The notes beneath the pieces were generated by a model, which saw only the letters and a list, made by a program, of their open reading frames with translations, was not told the DNA's origin and did no database searches. 64,000 nt of DNA from Zanthoxylum bungeanum. Lineage: Eukaryota; Streptophyta; Magnoliopsida; Sapindales; Rutaceae. Position numbers and translations under genes: made by a program. Location: positions 1,302,001 to 1,366,000 of the forward strand of contig SKCR01036751.1 in the NCBI GenBank assembly GCA_019454045.1. Reading direction: 5' to 3'. Shown here in pieces: positions 32,370 to 43,903 of the stretch (the first letter of the stretch is position 1; every line of letters starts with the position of its first letter).

Positions 32370-33786
32370 CTACTGTGATGGAGGGACGCTCGAGCCCGAT
32401 GCACCATAACTCATTGAGGCCTCGAACATCTGACGGAAAGCCAGCAGTTGCTGTTCCAACTGCTCCATCTTCTTCTCGTGGTCCACCGTGACCTGTTGTA
32501 GCTTCTCCTTAGTCTGTTGCAGCTCGTCTCGGGTGCTGGCTAACTCGTCTCGAAGAGATACATTGTCCGAATTACCACTATTGCGTGCAGATGACGTTGG
32601 CTTCTTACGAGTGCCAAGACCAACGTTGTAAGCTGTCTGATTCTTGAAAACCAATTGCGACAGCTGCTCATCTGGTATGGGGTCGGTCCCTGTCTCCTGA
32701 GTTTGATGTTGGAGTTCCATCATTTCGTTCTGTTTCAAAAAATAAGTTAATATTAGAATTTGAGAAAAAAATTTAACATATATAATATTAATTATTTTAT
32801 TTTTAAAAACTGAAACTTACATAGCAGCGTTCGGCTTCTTCATTTATCCATTTCTTCTTGTCATTGTAATGCGTCACACGGAAAAAATCTGGAAATGATT
32901 GCACCTCACCTGTGTTACTCTGTTATAAACATAAAATAAATTCAATATTATTCCAGATAGTAAAAACAATTAACTGTTAAATTTTACGTTAGGATATATT
33001 TACCTCAGAATGTTCGGCACGATGTTGGATAAATGGCTTCGAACCTGCACGGTGGTTAAAACGCAAGTGACTTCGATTTTCCGCATTTGCGTGACATTTA
33101 TCCTGTATTCACCAACACTGTAAGTACCGAAAACAAAGACAATTATAAATTTACGTTTATTTCAAAATTTACCTCGTGTTTTTTGCTAGACCAAAGCTCA
33201 CATAAGAATGTCCAATCTTGTTCCTCTATAAAATCAGGCTTGTGTTGTGGAGCATTTGAAGGTCCATGTTCGTCGAATATTGGTTTCAGGACTTTTGTTC
33301 TATAATCTTTATAACTTTTCCCCATGTGGTAGTCAATATATTGTTGGACATTCACTTGGGTCAGATCGAACTCGAACCATTCCTACATGAAAATTCGAGT
33401 AAAAATAAGTATCAAATAAAAATGTTACATAACAAAAAATATCGAAAACTTACAAGTAACGAAGGGAATAGCTGGTTCATTTTTGTCTCCCACGGTATCT
33501 TTCTCCAAGATACGTAGTTTTGGGGAGCTTCATATCGAGCTGTAGCTCCTATGGCTGTATTAAACGCTGAATTATGTTATCCGACTTGAGTGTGTCCATC
33601 ATCTGATATCTCTATCCGAATACGGCCGTGAGCCTTAACGTACTTAGCCAACCCCAGGCCACGGGTGCGTCCTCGACCCTTCACTGTACTGGACTCACCT
33701 GTGCTAGCAGAGAAATCACCAGGGCCAGTTGCCCTTGTTGATGTAGATGGAGTCGCGGTAGCCCGTTTGCGATTGCCCGGTGCCAT
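32370..33786 (-). pseudogene. TnpA-like second gene of CACTA C (exon pieces)
   Basis: Minus-strand pieces resemble the second gene of plant CACTA elements (Ptta/En/Spm type). The likely start at 33786 gives MAPGNRKRATATPSTSTRAT, followed by GRGRTRGLGLAKYVKAHGRI and, in a shifted reading, SWRKIPWETKMNQLF. A middle part at 33143-33355 has SYKDYRTKVLKPIFDEHG then EEQDWTFLCELWSSKKHE, the conserved core (W..FC..WSS..F). The last part, 32370-32738, has a coiled-coil-like run of Gln/Glu/Leu and ends in a Ser-rich tail. AG/GT-like boundaries make introns likely, but I did not settle the splice sites. Expected role: binding of the subterminal repeats. Confidence 0.7.
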
Positions 33787-33899
33787 CTGCAAAACCCGTC
33801 GCATTAGCGTCATCAAATTCCAAAGTTCTTATACATATACATACATATCCATACAAGTCAATACAACTTAAAAAAAGCGCTTATCACATCGAATGTTCA

Positions 33900-34165
33900 C
33901 TTTCGTAAGTTTCGAATTCCAAAACACATACAAACATTCCAAAACACATACTATATATACTATATGAACTTTCGAATTCCAAAACACATACAAACATTCC
34001 AAAACACATATTATATATACTATATGAACTTTCGAATTCCAAAACACATACAAACATCCAAAACACATACTATATATACTATATGAACTTTCGAATTCCA
34101 AAACACATACAAACATTCCAAAACACATACTATACTATACGAAGTTTCGAATTCCAAAACACATA
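33900..34165. repeat. About 59-bp tandem repeat (4 units) in CACTA C
   Basis: TTTCGAATTCCAAAACACATACAAACATTCC-type units separated by ATACTATATATACTATATGAAC recur four times with small changes. They lie upstream of the TnpA-like gene start. Non-coding. Confidence 0.9.
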
Positions 34166-34289
34166 CTGTACTAAATGGACGACGAAGTTAAACGGAAAAC
34201 AATCGGGGGCTGCCTGTTCTGCCCAGAATTCTGCCAGTCCCCGTCCCTTTAATTCGTCGATCATCATCTTCATTCATTATCATATTCGT

Positions 34290-34540
34290 CCCTCTAATTT
34301 CGACAAAATCATCGTCAAGCATCAACAATAATCATCAACATTCATCAACAAAATCATCAACAAAATCATCAAAATCATCAACATTCATCAACAAAATCAT
34401 CAACAATCATCAACAACAATCATCATCAACAAGCATCATCATAAACAATAGTCATCATCATTCATCATCAACAAGCATCATCAACAATAATCATCATCAT
34501 TCATCATCATCAACATTCATCATCATCAAGCATCAAATAA
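34290..34540. repeat. CATCAACA/CATCATC simple repeat
   Basis: Irregular alternation of ATCATCAACA and CATTCATCATC over about 250 bases, directly beside the 59-bp array. Confidence 0.88.
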
Positions 34541-34675
34541 AATTAAAAAGTGAGACTCACCTTAAATTTGTTGCTTACAATGTGTATAAGCCGAGAATTG
34601 CAGGAAGGTTGGGCGAATTTGGGTCGTTTGCGCAGAAGAGAAGAGGTCTCTGGTTTTAGGGATTTGAACGACATT

Positions 34676-34990
34676 TAGCGTCGAATTTACAGTCTTTTAG
34701 CGTCGAAAAATTCGACGCTAATAATTAGGCGGTCAATTAAAATTTAGGGTTATTTTTCCGGGAAATTAAATTTTCATATTTAGCGTCGAATAACAACATT
34801 CGACGCTAATATAACCTTTAGCGTCGAAATAAATTCAGTTTAGCGTCAACAATTTCGACGCTAAAAAATTGGCGGTTTATTAAAAATTTTGGGTTATTTT
34901 TCCGGGAAATTAAGACATTAGCGTCGAATAATTTCGACGCCAAATGTAAGGCATTTGGCGTCGAAAGTTATATTTCGACGCTAAATGTGT
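34676..34990. repeat. Internal cluster of CACTA subterminal motif
   Basis: At least ten copies of TAGCGTCGAA / TTCGACGCTA lie between the two transposase genes, including a doubled GGGTTATTTTTCCGGGAAATTAA block. This motif normally marks element ends; here it is about 3 kb from the left end and 5 kb from the right. Confidence 0.9.
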
Positions 34991-35146
34991 ATCATTAAAA
35001 ATAAAAATTGAAAACAAATATATCATAGTTATACTATTAATCATTACGTTAATATTTCAATCATATCTAAAGCGTAATTAAAATCAACAACCATACATTA
35101 ATCCATATAAATTATTCATCCATTACAAAATACTGTAACTTCATAA

Positions 35147-38100
35147 TTAATCACTATTATCGTCGGTATTTGAGGATTCATGACTGGAATCGAAGTCATC
35201 TTCAGTGTCAAATTGTTCTTCACTTGCTACTTCAACGCTCACTTCAGAATGAGGAATTAGCTCAACGTCTGTACTAGCTCGAGTTAATGTGATATTTTCA
35301 GGAACGTTGACAGTTGGTCCAACAAATATCTGTTCAGGAACTTCAAAATTGCCCGAGACTTCTTGTGTTTCATCTGATATGTCAACTCTATCTTTCTCCT
35401 GCGTGTCCCAAATGGCCCTATGTTGTAACTTTTCTACCACCATCCATCCAGTTCCTAACTTAAGATCAGATATATATATCACTGAACGTGCTTGGGTACA
35501 AAAAATGTATGGATCATTCTTGTACCAACAACGTTGAACATTAATTGACGTGAGATGATTACTAACTTGAATTCTCCTCTTTCTGGCATTAGTGTCAAAC
35601 CACTTACATTGGAATAGCACAATATGTCGTCTGGGTCGATATATGAACTCAATGACCGATTACAATACGCCGTAGAAGTCAATTACATCTGAGCCGTGTT
35701 CTCCTTGGACTACAATTCCAGAATTTTGAGTCACATGATTAACATCTCGCTGTTCGGTATGAAATCTAACTCCGTTGACAATACATTCACTGTACTCATA
35801 CGCCTGCATTTGAGGCCCATAAGCCAAAGAAACCAACGAGGATTGCGAGTCCAATTGACCATTTTCCACTTGATTAATAATCTGACAATGAAATATATGT
35901 GTTAATATAACAAACTGAATGTCTAATGTTAGGATCAAAATAAATAAAAAATATTATAACTTACAGTTGTCTCAAACCATTTAGGAAATTCTTTTTTTGG
36001 GTTCATCAACATTATGGTCACCAGCAATTTGTAGCATTGTTAGATGTTGCCTACAATAAATTATCACGGTTAATGTATGGAAAAAATTCAGTAATGATGC
36101 ACCAGAAAAACTTACATTAAATACGGTTGCACTTCATCACAATTACTCAATATAAACCAATGCGCACGTTGAATTTCCTGACGGGTTAGTAATTGACACC
36201 TACTGCCCCAAATGGTCTGTAATTTTGACGGAACACTGTGATCTCTTGGCTTACTTGCATCTCCATCATAATTTCGTGGCCGACGATTGAAATGAGTTTC
36301 AATATTCTGCATGTACAGGAACAAAATGTTATTGCTTCATTTATTATAACAACTTCAGCTATTGAACCTTCAGGTCGTGCCTTGTTTTTGACATATTATT
36401 TGTAATCTCCCAAAGCTCTGCAGATATGACAACAAGTTTGCATTAACACTAAATTCTATGCACAAAAAAACGGTTACAAATTTTCTTATATAAAACTGTA
36501 TATATATATATATATATATAGTACCTCTCAATGGGATACATCCATCTGTAATGGACAGGACCTCCCTTTCTAGCTTCATCCGGTAAATGCACACAGCCAG
36601 ATGTACCATGACATCAAAGAAAGCGGGTGGCAAAATTCGCTCCAGCTTGCATAGGATTATCATGATTCCTCGCTCAAGGTCGTCAATAACAGATGTGCTT
36701 AATGTCCTCTGACACAATTGTTTAAAGAAGCCACATAGATCAAGTACGGCGTCGCATACATTCGGGGGGAGATAAGGTCGAATGCCAACAGGAAGGAGAA
36801 TCTCGAGCAGCACATGACAATCGTGACTCTTTAATCCCGTTATTGTATCATCTCTGACCCAACGCCCAATATTGGATGCATAATTATCAGGGAATTAAAC
36901 CATTTTCAGCCAATCACAGAATGATTTTCTCTCCGATTGATTGAGCACATAACTAGCATGAGGCTTAATAAAACCTCGAGAGGAGTCTTGTAAATGTAAT
37001 TCACTGCGAATTCTAAGATCTTGTAGGTCCAATCTAGCATTTACAGTGTCTTTTGTCTTACCCGGAATATTGAATAGTGTACCCACTAAACTCTCACAAT
37101 ATTTTTCTCTATATGCATTACATCCAAATTATGTCGCAAACTCAGAGTCCCCCAATATTCTAACTCAAAGAAAATACTTTTTCCTGTCCAATTCAACTCT
37201 TCAGGTAACCGTTTTCGATTTTTATCTCTATTATTAGGATGTTTACCTGGTGTGCTGTCTTTGAGATGTTGATGTTGGCAAAGTATGTCAAATGCAGACA
37301 ATCGATTGGGCTTACTCTGAGGTTCATGTTGCCCGTTAAATAATTTACTCATCCGCCAAGGATGACTCGACTCAAGAAATCTCTGTGCCCCGTGTATCCG
37401 ATTTTATTCCGTAATCGTTGCGAAGGTGTATGATCCGCACAAACTGGACATGCCATGTATCCCTTAGTGCTCCATCCAGATAATGAACCATAGGCTGGAA
37501 AATCATTAATGGTCCATAATAATGCGGCATGCATCTGAAAATACTGCTCTGAAGCTGCATCATAGGTATGCACACCCACATTCCATAATGTTTGTAACTC
37601 CTCGATCAATGGTCTCAAGTAAATATTTATATCTTTACCAGGTGAACGTGGACCAGGGATAAGCAATGACATAAACATGAACGGATCCTTCATACATTTC
37701 CATGGAGGTAAGTTATATGGAATGACAATAACGGGCCAGATGCTATAAGAGTTGTACATATTCCCAAATGGGTTAAAACCATCAGAGGCAATACCTAACC
37801 TGACATTACGGGGGTCCTCAGCGAAACGAGGGTACATGTCATCAAATTCCTTCCATTCGGTTCCGTCCGCAGGATGTCTAAGTATGCCCTCCGCACCGAT
37901 CCTCTTTTCATGATGCCACATCATATCAGTCGCTGTGTGTCGTGACATGAACAATCTCTGCAGCCTGGGCGTTAAAGGGAAATATCGCAATATCTTTTGA
38001 GGCACTTTCTTCCCCATACCACGGACTTTGTACCGACTTTCACCACATATCGGACAATGTTCAAGTGATTCATACTCGGCACGAAATAATACACAATCAA

Positions 38101-38746
38101 ACTTACAAGCATGAATGGATTCATACCCCATTCCCAGATCACGCAACATTTTCTTTGCCTCGTAGTACGACTTAGGCAATTCGCTTCCAACCGGTAACAT
38201 TTGGGCCAGTAACTCTAACACCATATCGATACTTTTGTTGGTCATTCTGTTGATCACTTTAATGTGTAATAATTTCACAACGAAATTCAAGATCGACATT
38301 CCAGCACCTTCGAATGGAATTTTTTTTGCCTCATCAAGTAGTTCACTAAATAAATTTTGATCATTTCCACTTAATACTGGCATGTCGCCACTAACACTAT
38401 GACCAAGTTGTGGACCTTGTAAGTCATGCAAAATATCGGCGATCTCATCGTTTGCAGGTTGATTGTAACTACTGCTCCCTTCACCGACATCATAAAACCG
38501 TGACTGAGAATGATACTGCTCACCGTGATAAATCCACGTACGGTAAGTTGGTGATATTCCTGGCATGTATAAATGATTATGAACTTCATCTAACCGCTTC
38601 ATTTTCCTATTCAAACAATTTGCACATGGACAACGAACACGACCTTCTGCATCAATGTGTTGCTTTGCGACTTCCATAAACTCAGACACTCCATTACGAT
38701 ATTCAACACTCAATCTATCCAGAGCGCTCATCCAATTTCTATCCAT
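35147..38746 (-). pseudogene. TNP2/TnpD transposase of CACTA C, frameshifted
   Basis: The likely start is the ATG at 38746 (MDRNWMSALDRLSVEYRNGV), which opens a transposase-associated domain with a Cys-rich motif (CPCANCLNRKMKR). The TNP2 transposase domain follows to 37349: KKVPQKILRYFPLTPRLQRL, VRLGIASDGFNPFGNM, CMKDPFMFMSLLIPGP and GYMACPVCADHT. The frame then shifts: LSAFDILCQ and LDVMHIEKNI lie at 37086-37352 and the next piece at 36895-37086. A DUF4218-type part at 36370-36813 (LLPVGIRPYLP, FFKQLCQRTLS) is cut by a TA microsatellite, continues at 36112-36324 (NCDEVQPYLM), and a DUF4216-type end lies at 35147-35620 (FQCKWFDTNARKRRIQ). Some gaps may be introns, but the shift near 37350 looks like damage. 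Confidence 0.88.
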
Positions 38747-39164
38747 TTCAGCAGAATACCTAAATATAATAATATAATTATTAGATATCATTTTACAGTA
38801 ATCAACATTACTAATTCAGTAATACTTAATTTAAGCACACATATATATATTTGGTTGATAAATTAAATAGTTTACAAAAAATTATATTTTATTAATTAAT
38901 ATACTTACTCTACATATATGAATCATAAATCACACTAACAAACAACATATAAACAACACATATAATCATAAAAATTGAAAATAATAAAGAAATATGAAAG
39001 AATAATTACCTTATCGGAAATTGATTACAATTTTATTGAAAATTTTTAGGAGAGATGTGAGGCTGTAGAGGAGAAATTCTCAGATTTCAGAGGATGAAAA
39101 TGAAGAGAATGAGAGAAAAAATAGAGGGGGAGAAGGGTTGGTGACCATCTGCATTTTAATCTAT

Positions 39165-39990
39165 CTTTAGCGTCGAATACACAAATTCGACGCTAATTGT
39201 TGGTTATTAGCGTCGAAAACGGTTTTTCGACGCTACATATAAACAATTAGCGTCGAATTTAATTTAGACGCGAAAGAATCAATGATCTGTCGGTGGAAGC
39301 TTCATAACTCTTTAGCGTCGAACATATTTGCGACGCTAAAAGTACTATTTTTGGCGTCGAATATTCAAATTCGACGCTAATTGTGTACGTTTTTAGCGTC
39401 GAAACCGTGTTTTCGACGCTAAATATCAAAAAGGTAGCGTCGAATTTAATTTAGACGCGAAAGAATCAAGGACCTGTCGGTGGAAGCTTCATAACTCTTT
39501 AGCGTCGAAAATATTTTCGACGCTACAAGTATTATTTTTGGCGTCGAATATTCATATTCGACGCTAATTGTGTACGTTATTAGCGTCGAAACCGTTTTTT
39601 CGACGCTAAACATAATACTTTTAGCGTCGAATTTAATTTAGACGCGAAGAGTCAGGGATTTATCGGTGGAAACTTTATAAACCTTTAGCGACGATCTATG
39701 TTCGACGCTAAAAGTATATTTGTGGCGTCGACACCTTTTTTCGACGCTAAAAGTGTAATTTGGCGCCAAAAATTATTGCAATAATATAATTATGCAGCGT
39801 CGAATACCATTCGACGCTAAAGTTCTGTTTTTAGCGTCGAAACATGTTTTCGACGCTAAAACATTAATATTCTGCGTCGAAATTTTATTCCGTCGCTAAA
39901 AATATGACATATAGCTTCGAAAATCACTTTCGTCGCTAAATATCACTATTAGCGTCGAATAATGTGTCGACGCTAAATATTTGGACGCTA
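39165..39990. repeat. Right subterminal repeats of CACTA C, with a 187-bp tandem unit
   Basis: More than twenty TTTAGCGTCGAA / TTCGACGCTAAA copies. Superimposed is a longer tandem unit: GCGTCGAATTTAATTTAGAC recurs at 39250, 39437 and 39624, exactly 187 bases apart. Non-coding. Confidence 0.93.
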
Positions 39991-42158
39991 AAAGCCATAA
40001 TTCTTGTAGTGTTTATCCCAATAAATCATGAGTCTCGGGAGACTCGTATAGACATATATGTGTTTATTTGATAAACACTGAACGACTCACTGAAGATTTC
40101 CTAATAGATGGTACATCATCGTCAATAGGAACCTTCTCGAGTTAAGCGAGCATAGTGGTCATTCGACTTGAGATACCACAGTGAGATATATGAGTTATCC
40201 TCCACACTTTGATGGCAGTCACGTCACCGATCTATTAAGATCAGACATCTGCCTGTTCGTTGGGTGTGGACCGATGCTCATAATATCCAGTGCGTATCAA
40301 GAGAGGATCTGTCAGTCCTGTGTACATGGCATATACATCCTACACGTGTTTGCGATCTAGTAAATCCATGACCGTGGTATAACTTCAGAAACCAGTTCCA
40401 AGTGTTATTTAGAGATCGTAAATTGAAAGTCGACTATATTATACCGAACATATTTGACGTTCTTATCTATATCCCAGGTATAATATGGATAGCCTGTGAC
40501 GGAGAGATTATACGTATGCAATGACCTCGACTTGCATAGTTTAGTGAGATTATCTGTTGTCGTCATAATTCATTATTGAGTGAATTATGGACATAAAATT
40601 GGATTTCGTGATGAATAAACCTAAACTTAGAGAGTCTCACAATATGAAGTGTACTCGTTGAGAACTTGGGCAATGCGTTATGAATAATACGAATTATTCA
40701 TAATACTTCTTTGGATTAAATGAGTTAATTCAAATCGTTTAATCGGTTAAACGATAACACATGCATTAATGGTTTTTTGTCATTTAATAATTATTGTGTA
40801 TTTGTATTTGATACATAATTTGATTAGATACACATTAATTAATTGTCAAATGAGACTTTGACACATGCCATAAATATATGTATTTGTTATTTAATGTAAA
40901 TAAAAATACATATATAATAATAATTATATTAATTAATTATTTAGATATTTAATTGTTAAATATTTGAATAATTAAATAATATCTATATTTTACAAATGTT
41001 ATGAAATATGTTTAATTATTATTGGAACACATGGCATGATTTAATTAAACTTTATATGTGCAATTATGATTGGTTAACATACAGCTTAATATAATTTGAT
41101 TGGATCAAATTTTTTAAATTGACAAAAATACCCTTTATAGTCGGTCATGAGTAAATTAAAAGGGAAAATGTTTTCTTTTTTATTTTGCTTGCTTCCATGG
41201 CTGAAAATCCTCACCTAAAAAGCTCTCAAATTATCTTTGATGATTCAAGGAAGAAAAGAAGAAAAAATCAACGAAAAGACTTTAGGAAATTGGAGAATTA
41301 GAGGTAATACTCAATATCCTTAAGCTTGAAAGCATGTTTCTTGCTTTCTTGATAATCTAGTAAGATTATAGGGTTTCCTTTTCCTTAAGAATTTGGGGCT
41401 TTCGGTGATGGATGATGGATTTGGAAGTGATGATGCTTGTGTGAAGTGATTTAGATGAGATTAGTGTAATTATTGTCCAATTTATTCATTTGATGATATG
41501 TTACCATTCTAGAGTGTTATGACCACTCTTGTAATGGCTAGAATTATTATTGGGTAGTTCATGTGTGATGACTTTGATTGGTGTTTAGATTAATTGGATT
41601 AATCTTAAAATTGGATTTAAAGCATGAAAATTGCCATTTTTCTGTTCCGGATAAGATCTGGAATTGATTCTATTTTGGGGATGAAACTAATGTCTTATGA
41701 ATGTATTGTATGTATTTTGGGTGTTGAAACAATTGTCGGAAATTATTTCGGAGTTGAAATAAGCGAAAACGGCCAAAAACGACGTTACCGGGTGACTTTT
41801 GAGCCAACCTGGTGACGGCTGTCCAAACAGTGAATTTTTCATTGTTCGGGCAGCCCATGAACTGCCCCAACACTATTAGGGCTGACCTGGGCAGTCACCA
41901 TAAGTGTTGGGTGGTCGGTTCGGTCAAAAACGTATTTTAAGCCATTTTGCGGAAAAATATTTTCGTAAAAGTTCCGCGACGTTTCTTATATATTTATGTC
42001 GTTATTTGATATCAAATAAATGTGTTTATGTGACATATGAATAAATTATTCATATTAGATATTGAATAATTTGTTCGGTAATTTGAAAAAGTTTTAAATT
42101 TACGATTTCGCCCGAACAGCGCTTCCGCTGCGCCCTTCTCCCAAAACCTCAACAAAAA

Positions 42159-42170
42159 TGGTATCAGAGC
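42159..42170 (+). other. Primer-binding site of element B
   Basis: TGGTATCAGAGC, the exact 12-base complement of the initiator tRNA-Met 3' end, lies four bases after the left LTR (ends CTCAACA at 42154). It fixes the + orientation of B and its Copia-like priming. Confidence 0.93.
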
Positions 42171-42835
42171 AGGTCTGATGCTTCATCCATTGCATTATTC
42201 ATGCTTCATATATGATATGTAATTAAATTTTAATATTCGCACATGCATGTAATCTATATGTTTCTTGACTTTTCGGTTCTACGCTAATGGGAAACGTAAC
42301 AAAAATTGTATGGTTAAGTTTAGTTATGTTTTTCTAAAGTAGAATTGAATTGTTTAGAAAATGATTTAGATTAAGATTCTGCATTTGATGTGGAGTAATG
42401 CTTCATTGAGGAATATCCCCGCTTAAAATCAGGCTGTAAAGTAACGTGTATTGGATGCATATTTCTTGGTCCGTCTTGTCAATACGGTTGATGGGTAACT
42501 TTCTATGGCTGCATTCCGAGATCGTGCCAAAGCAGTGAGGGTGTAGTTGATATAATTTTATCCATGCCAGTTGTATATTGATACTAGACAAATTCAAGTG
42601 AAATTGAAAATCCTGAACGTGCCAAATCTGTCAGGACTACATCGGTAATTTGAGTTTGTCATTGGCAAATGAAGCCTTGATACGCCTCCTTGTGAACGTG
42701 CCAAAGCTGTCATAACGAGAAACTATCAAGACCAAAATCAGAAGTCACTGGTGAGTGATTGACAATGAGTTGTCTACCTAATGAATATACGTAGGCGAGA
42801 TCGTGCCAAAGCTGGAGTCGAAATATATTCATGGG
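42171..42835 (+). other. Internal leader of element B with a spaced CGTGCCAAA motif
   Basis: No reading frame of note. CGTGCCAAA recurs at 42523, 42618, 42697 and 42802, three times followed by a GCTG/CTGTC-like tail and each preceded by GA(A/T). The hAT element D begins just after the last copy. Confidence 0.6.
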
Positions 42836-42844
42836 TAGGCCTGG

Positions 42845-43115
42845 GCATTATCGAATTCGGATCGGATTGAATCGAATCCGAAATCGATCCGATCCGAATT
42901 TTATTGATATATACGATCCGATCGGATCGGATCAGCGAATCAAACTCGATCCGATTCGATCCGATAATTATCGGATCGAATCGGATCGACTCGATTCGAT
43001 TCGATTCATTGGATCGGATCGGATCGATTCGAAATCGTCCAATTTCGAATCGGATCGATCCGATTCGAAATTGGACGATTTCGGATATGACCGATCCGAT
43101 CCGATCCGATTTTTC
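42845..43115. repeat. Left subterminal TCGGATCGGA repeats of hAT D
   Basis: Alternating TCGGATCGGA and TCCGATCCGA with TCGATTCGATTC variants, mostly near-palindromic, about 270 bases. The chance ORFs here are repetitive Asp/Ile/Arg/Ser strings and not genes. A shorter set lies at the other end, 47430-47590. Confidence 0.93.
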
Positions 43116-43903
43116 ACTACAGAAGTCAGAAACACTGAATGAAACAGACAGCACAACACAAGTAGAAATGCAGGATCATCTCATGATTCTCATCTGATTC
43201 TAGTTTTGTTACTTTTTGTACACACAACAATGACAATAACATGTTACAACATGACCACAAGATGAAGGAAAAATAAAATAGTAGTTACTGCAGTACACAC
43301 TACACAATACACATAACATTATAACAATACCACAAGATCAAGATCTCAAGATCAACAAAAGTACAAAACTACAAAAGCCAAAAGTTTACACACAACACAA
43401 CCAATATGACCACAATATCAAATTATCAATCCACAATACTATCCATTATCCAGTATTCACTATTCCCAGTGTCCTTCCACTTCCAGCACGGCAAGCAGCA
43501 CCACAACAACATCAAGCCTGCAAAGATGGAAATTAACAAACAATGTTTCTGAAATATAAAAATAAGTATATAATCACTTCATATCGTAAAGGCACCATCA
43601 TATCATCAAAAGAGGAAATAAATGAACAAGCTGTTTATTTGCTACTAACTACTAACATCTTACTTCAATACTTCCTTCAGTAATAAGTTCCCCTATTTTT
43701 TAAGCTAGAAAAAAACATACTTTGTGAAAATTGTACCTTCAAAGATAATTCGCCCAAACTATGTTGCCAACGACATGATCCGGTGATTGTGATTCAGATA
43801 TTAATTTGTGTCTTGTGATATTCTTCAAATAAAATAAAAAAAATTATTCACAGTTAGTAAGTTTGCATTTAATGTAATGGTATTCATTATAAGAAATTAA
43901 AAA
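43116..43903. other. Non-coding 3' part of hAT D
   Basis: Region downstream of the transposase on the minus strand, with repeated ACACAACAC/CACAAGATC words. No gene. Confidence 0.6.

Larger units (their letters stand above)
31709..40011 (-). mobile_element. CACTA (En/Spm-type) DNA transposon C, complete 8.3 kb
   Basis: Perfect 12-bp terminal inverted repeats CACTACAAGAAT and ATTCTTGTAGTG, and a 3-bp target duplication TTT (31706-31708 and 40012-40014), as the superfamily requires. Subterminal regions (31725-32180, 39165-39990) are packed with TTTAGCGTCGAA and its complement TTCGACGCTAAA. A third cluster of the same motif lies internally at 34676-34990, between the two gene regions. Both transposase gene regions are on the minus strand: TNP2/TnpD-like at 35147-38746 and a second, TnpA-like, at 32370-33786. 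Frameshifts suggest it no longer makes transposase. Confidence 0.96.
31320..42154 (+). repeat. Left LTR of element B, split by CACTA element C
   Basis: 31320-31708 and 40012-42154 together match the right LTR 51694-54213. The join is exact: the right LTR reads GATGGTTTATCCCA at 52074 where the left has GATGGTTT, element C, TTTATCCCA. This proves both the LTR identity and the insertion. Confidence 0.95.

Noticed and set aside
33868..34128. ORFs with repeated CFGMFVCVLEF units
   Set aside because: Translation of the about 59-bp tandem repeat of the CACTA element; no evidence of a gene.
35289..35537. Plus-strand ORFs in the CACTA element
   Set aside because: They are shadows of the minus-strand transposase region, whose domains are recognisable.
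39165..39990. CRISPR-like regular repeats
   Set aside because: The short repeats occur in both orientations at irregular spacing inside a CACTA element end with TIRs and a target duplication; this is plant DNA.
42831..43197. Overlapping ORFs on both strands rich in Asp, Ile, Arg and Ser
   Set aside because: They translate the TCGGATCGGA subterminal repeats of the hAT element; low complexity in every frame.
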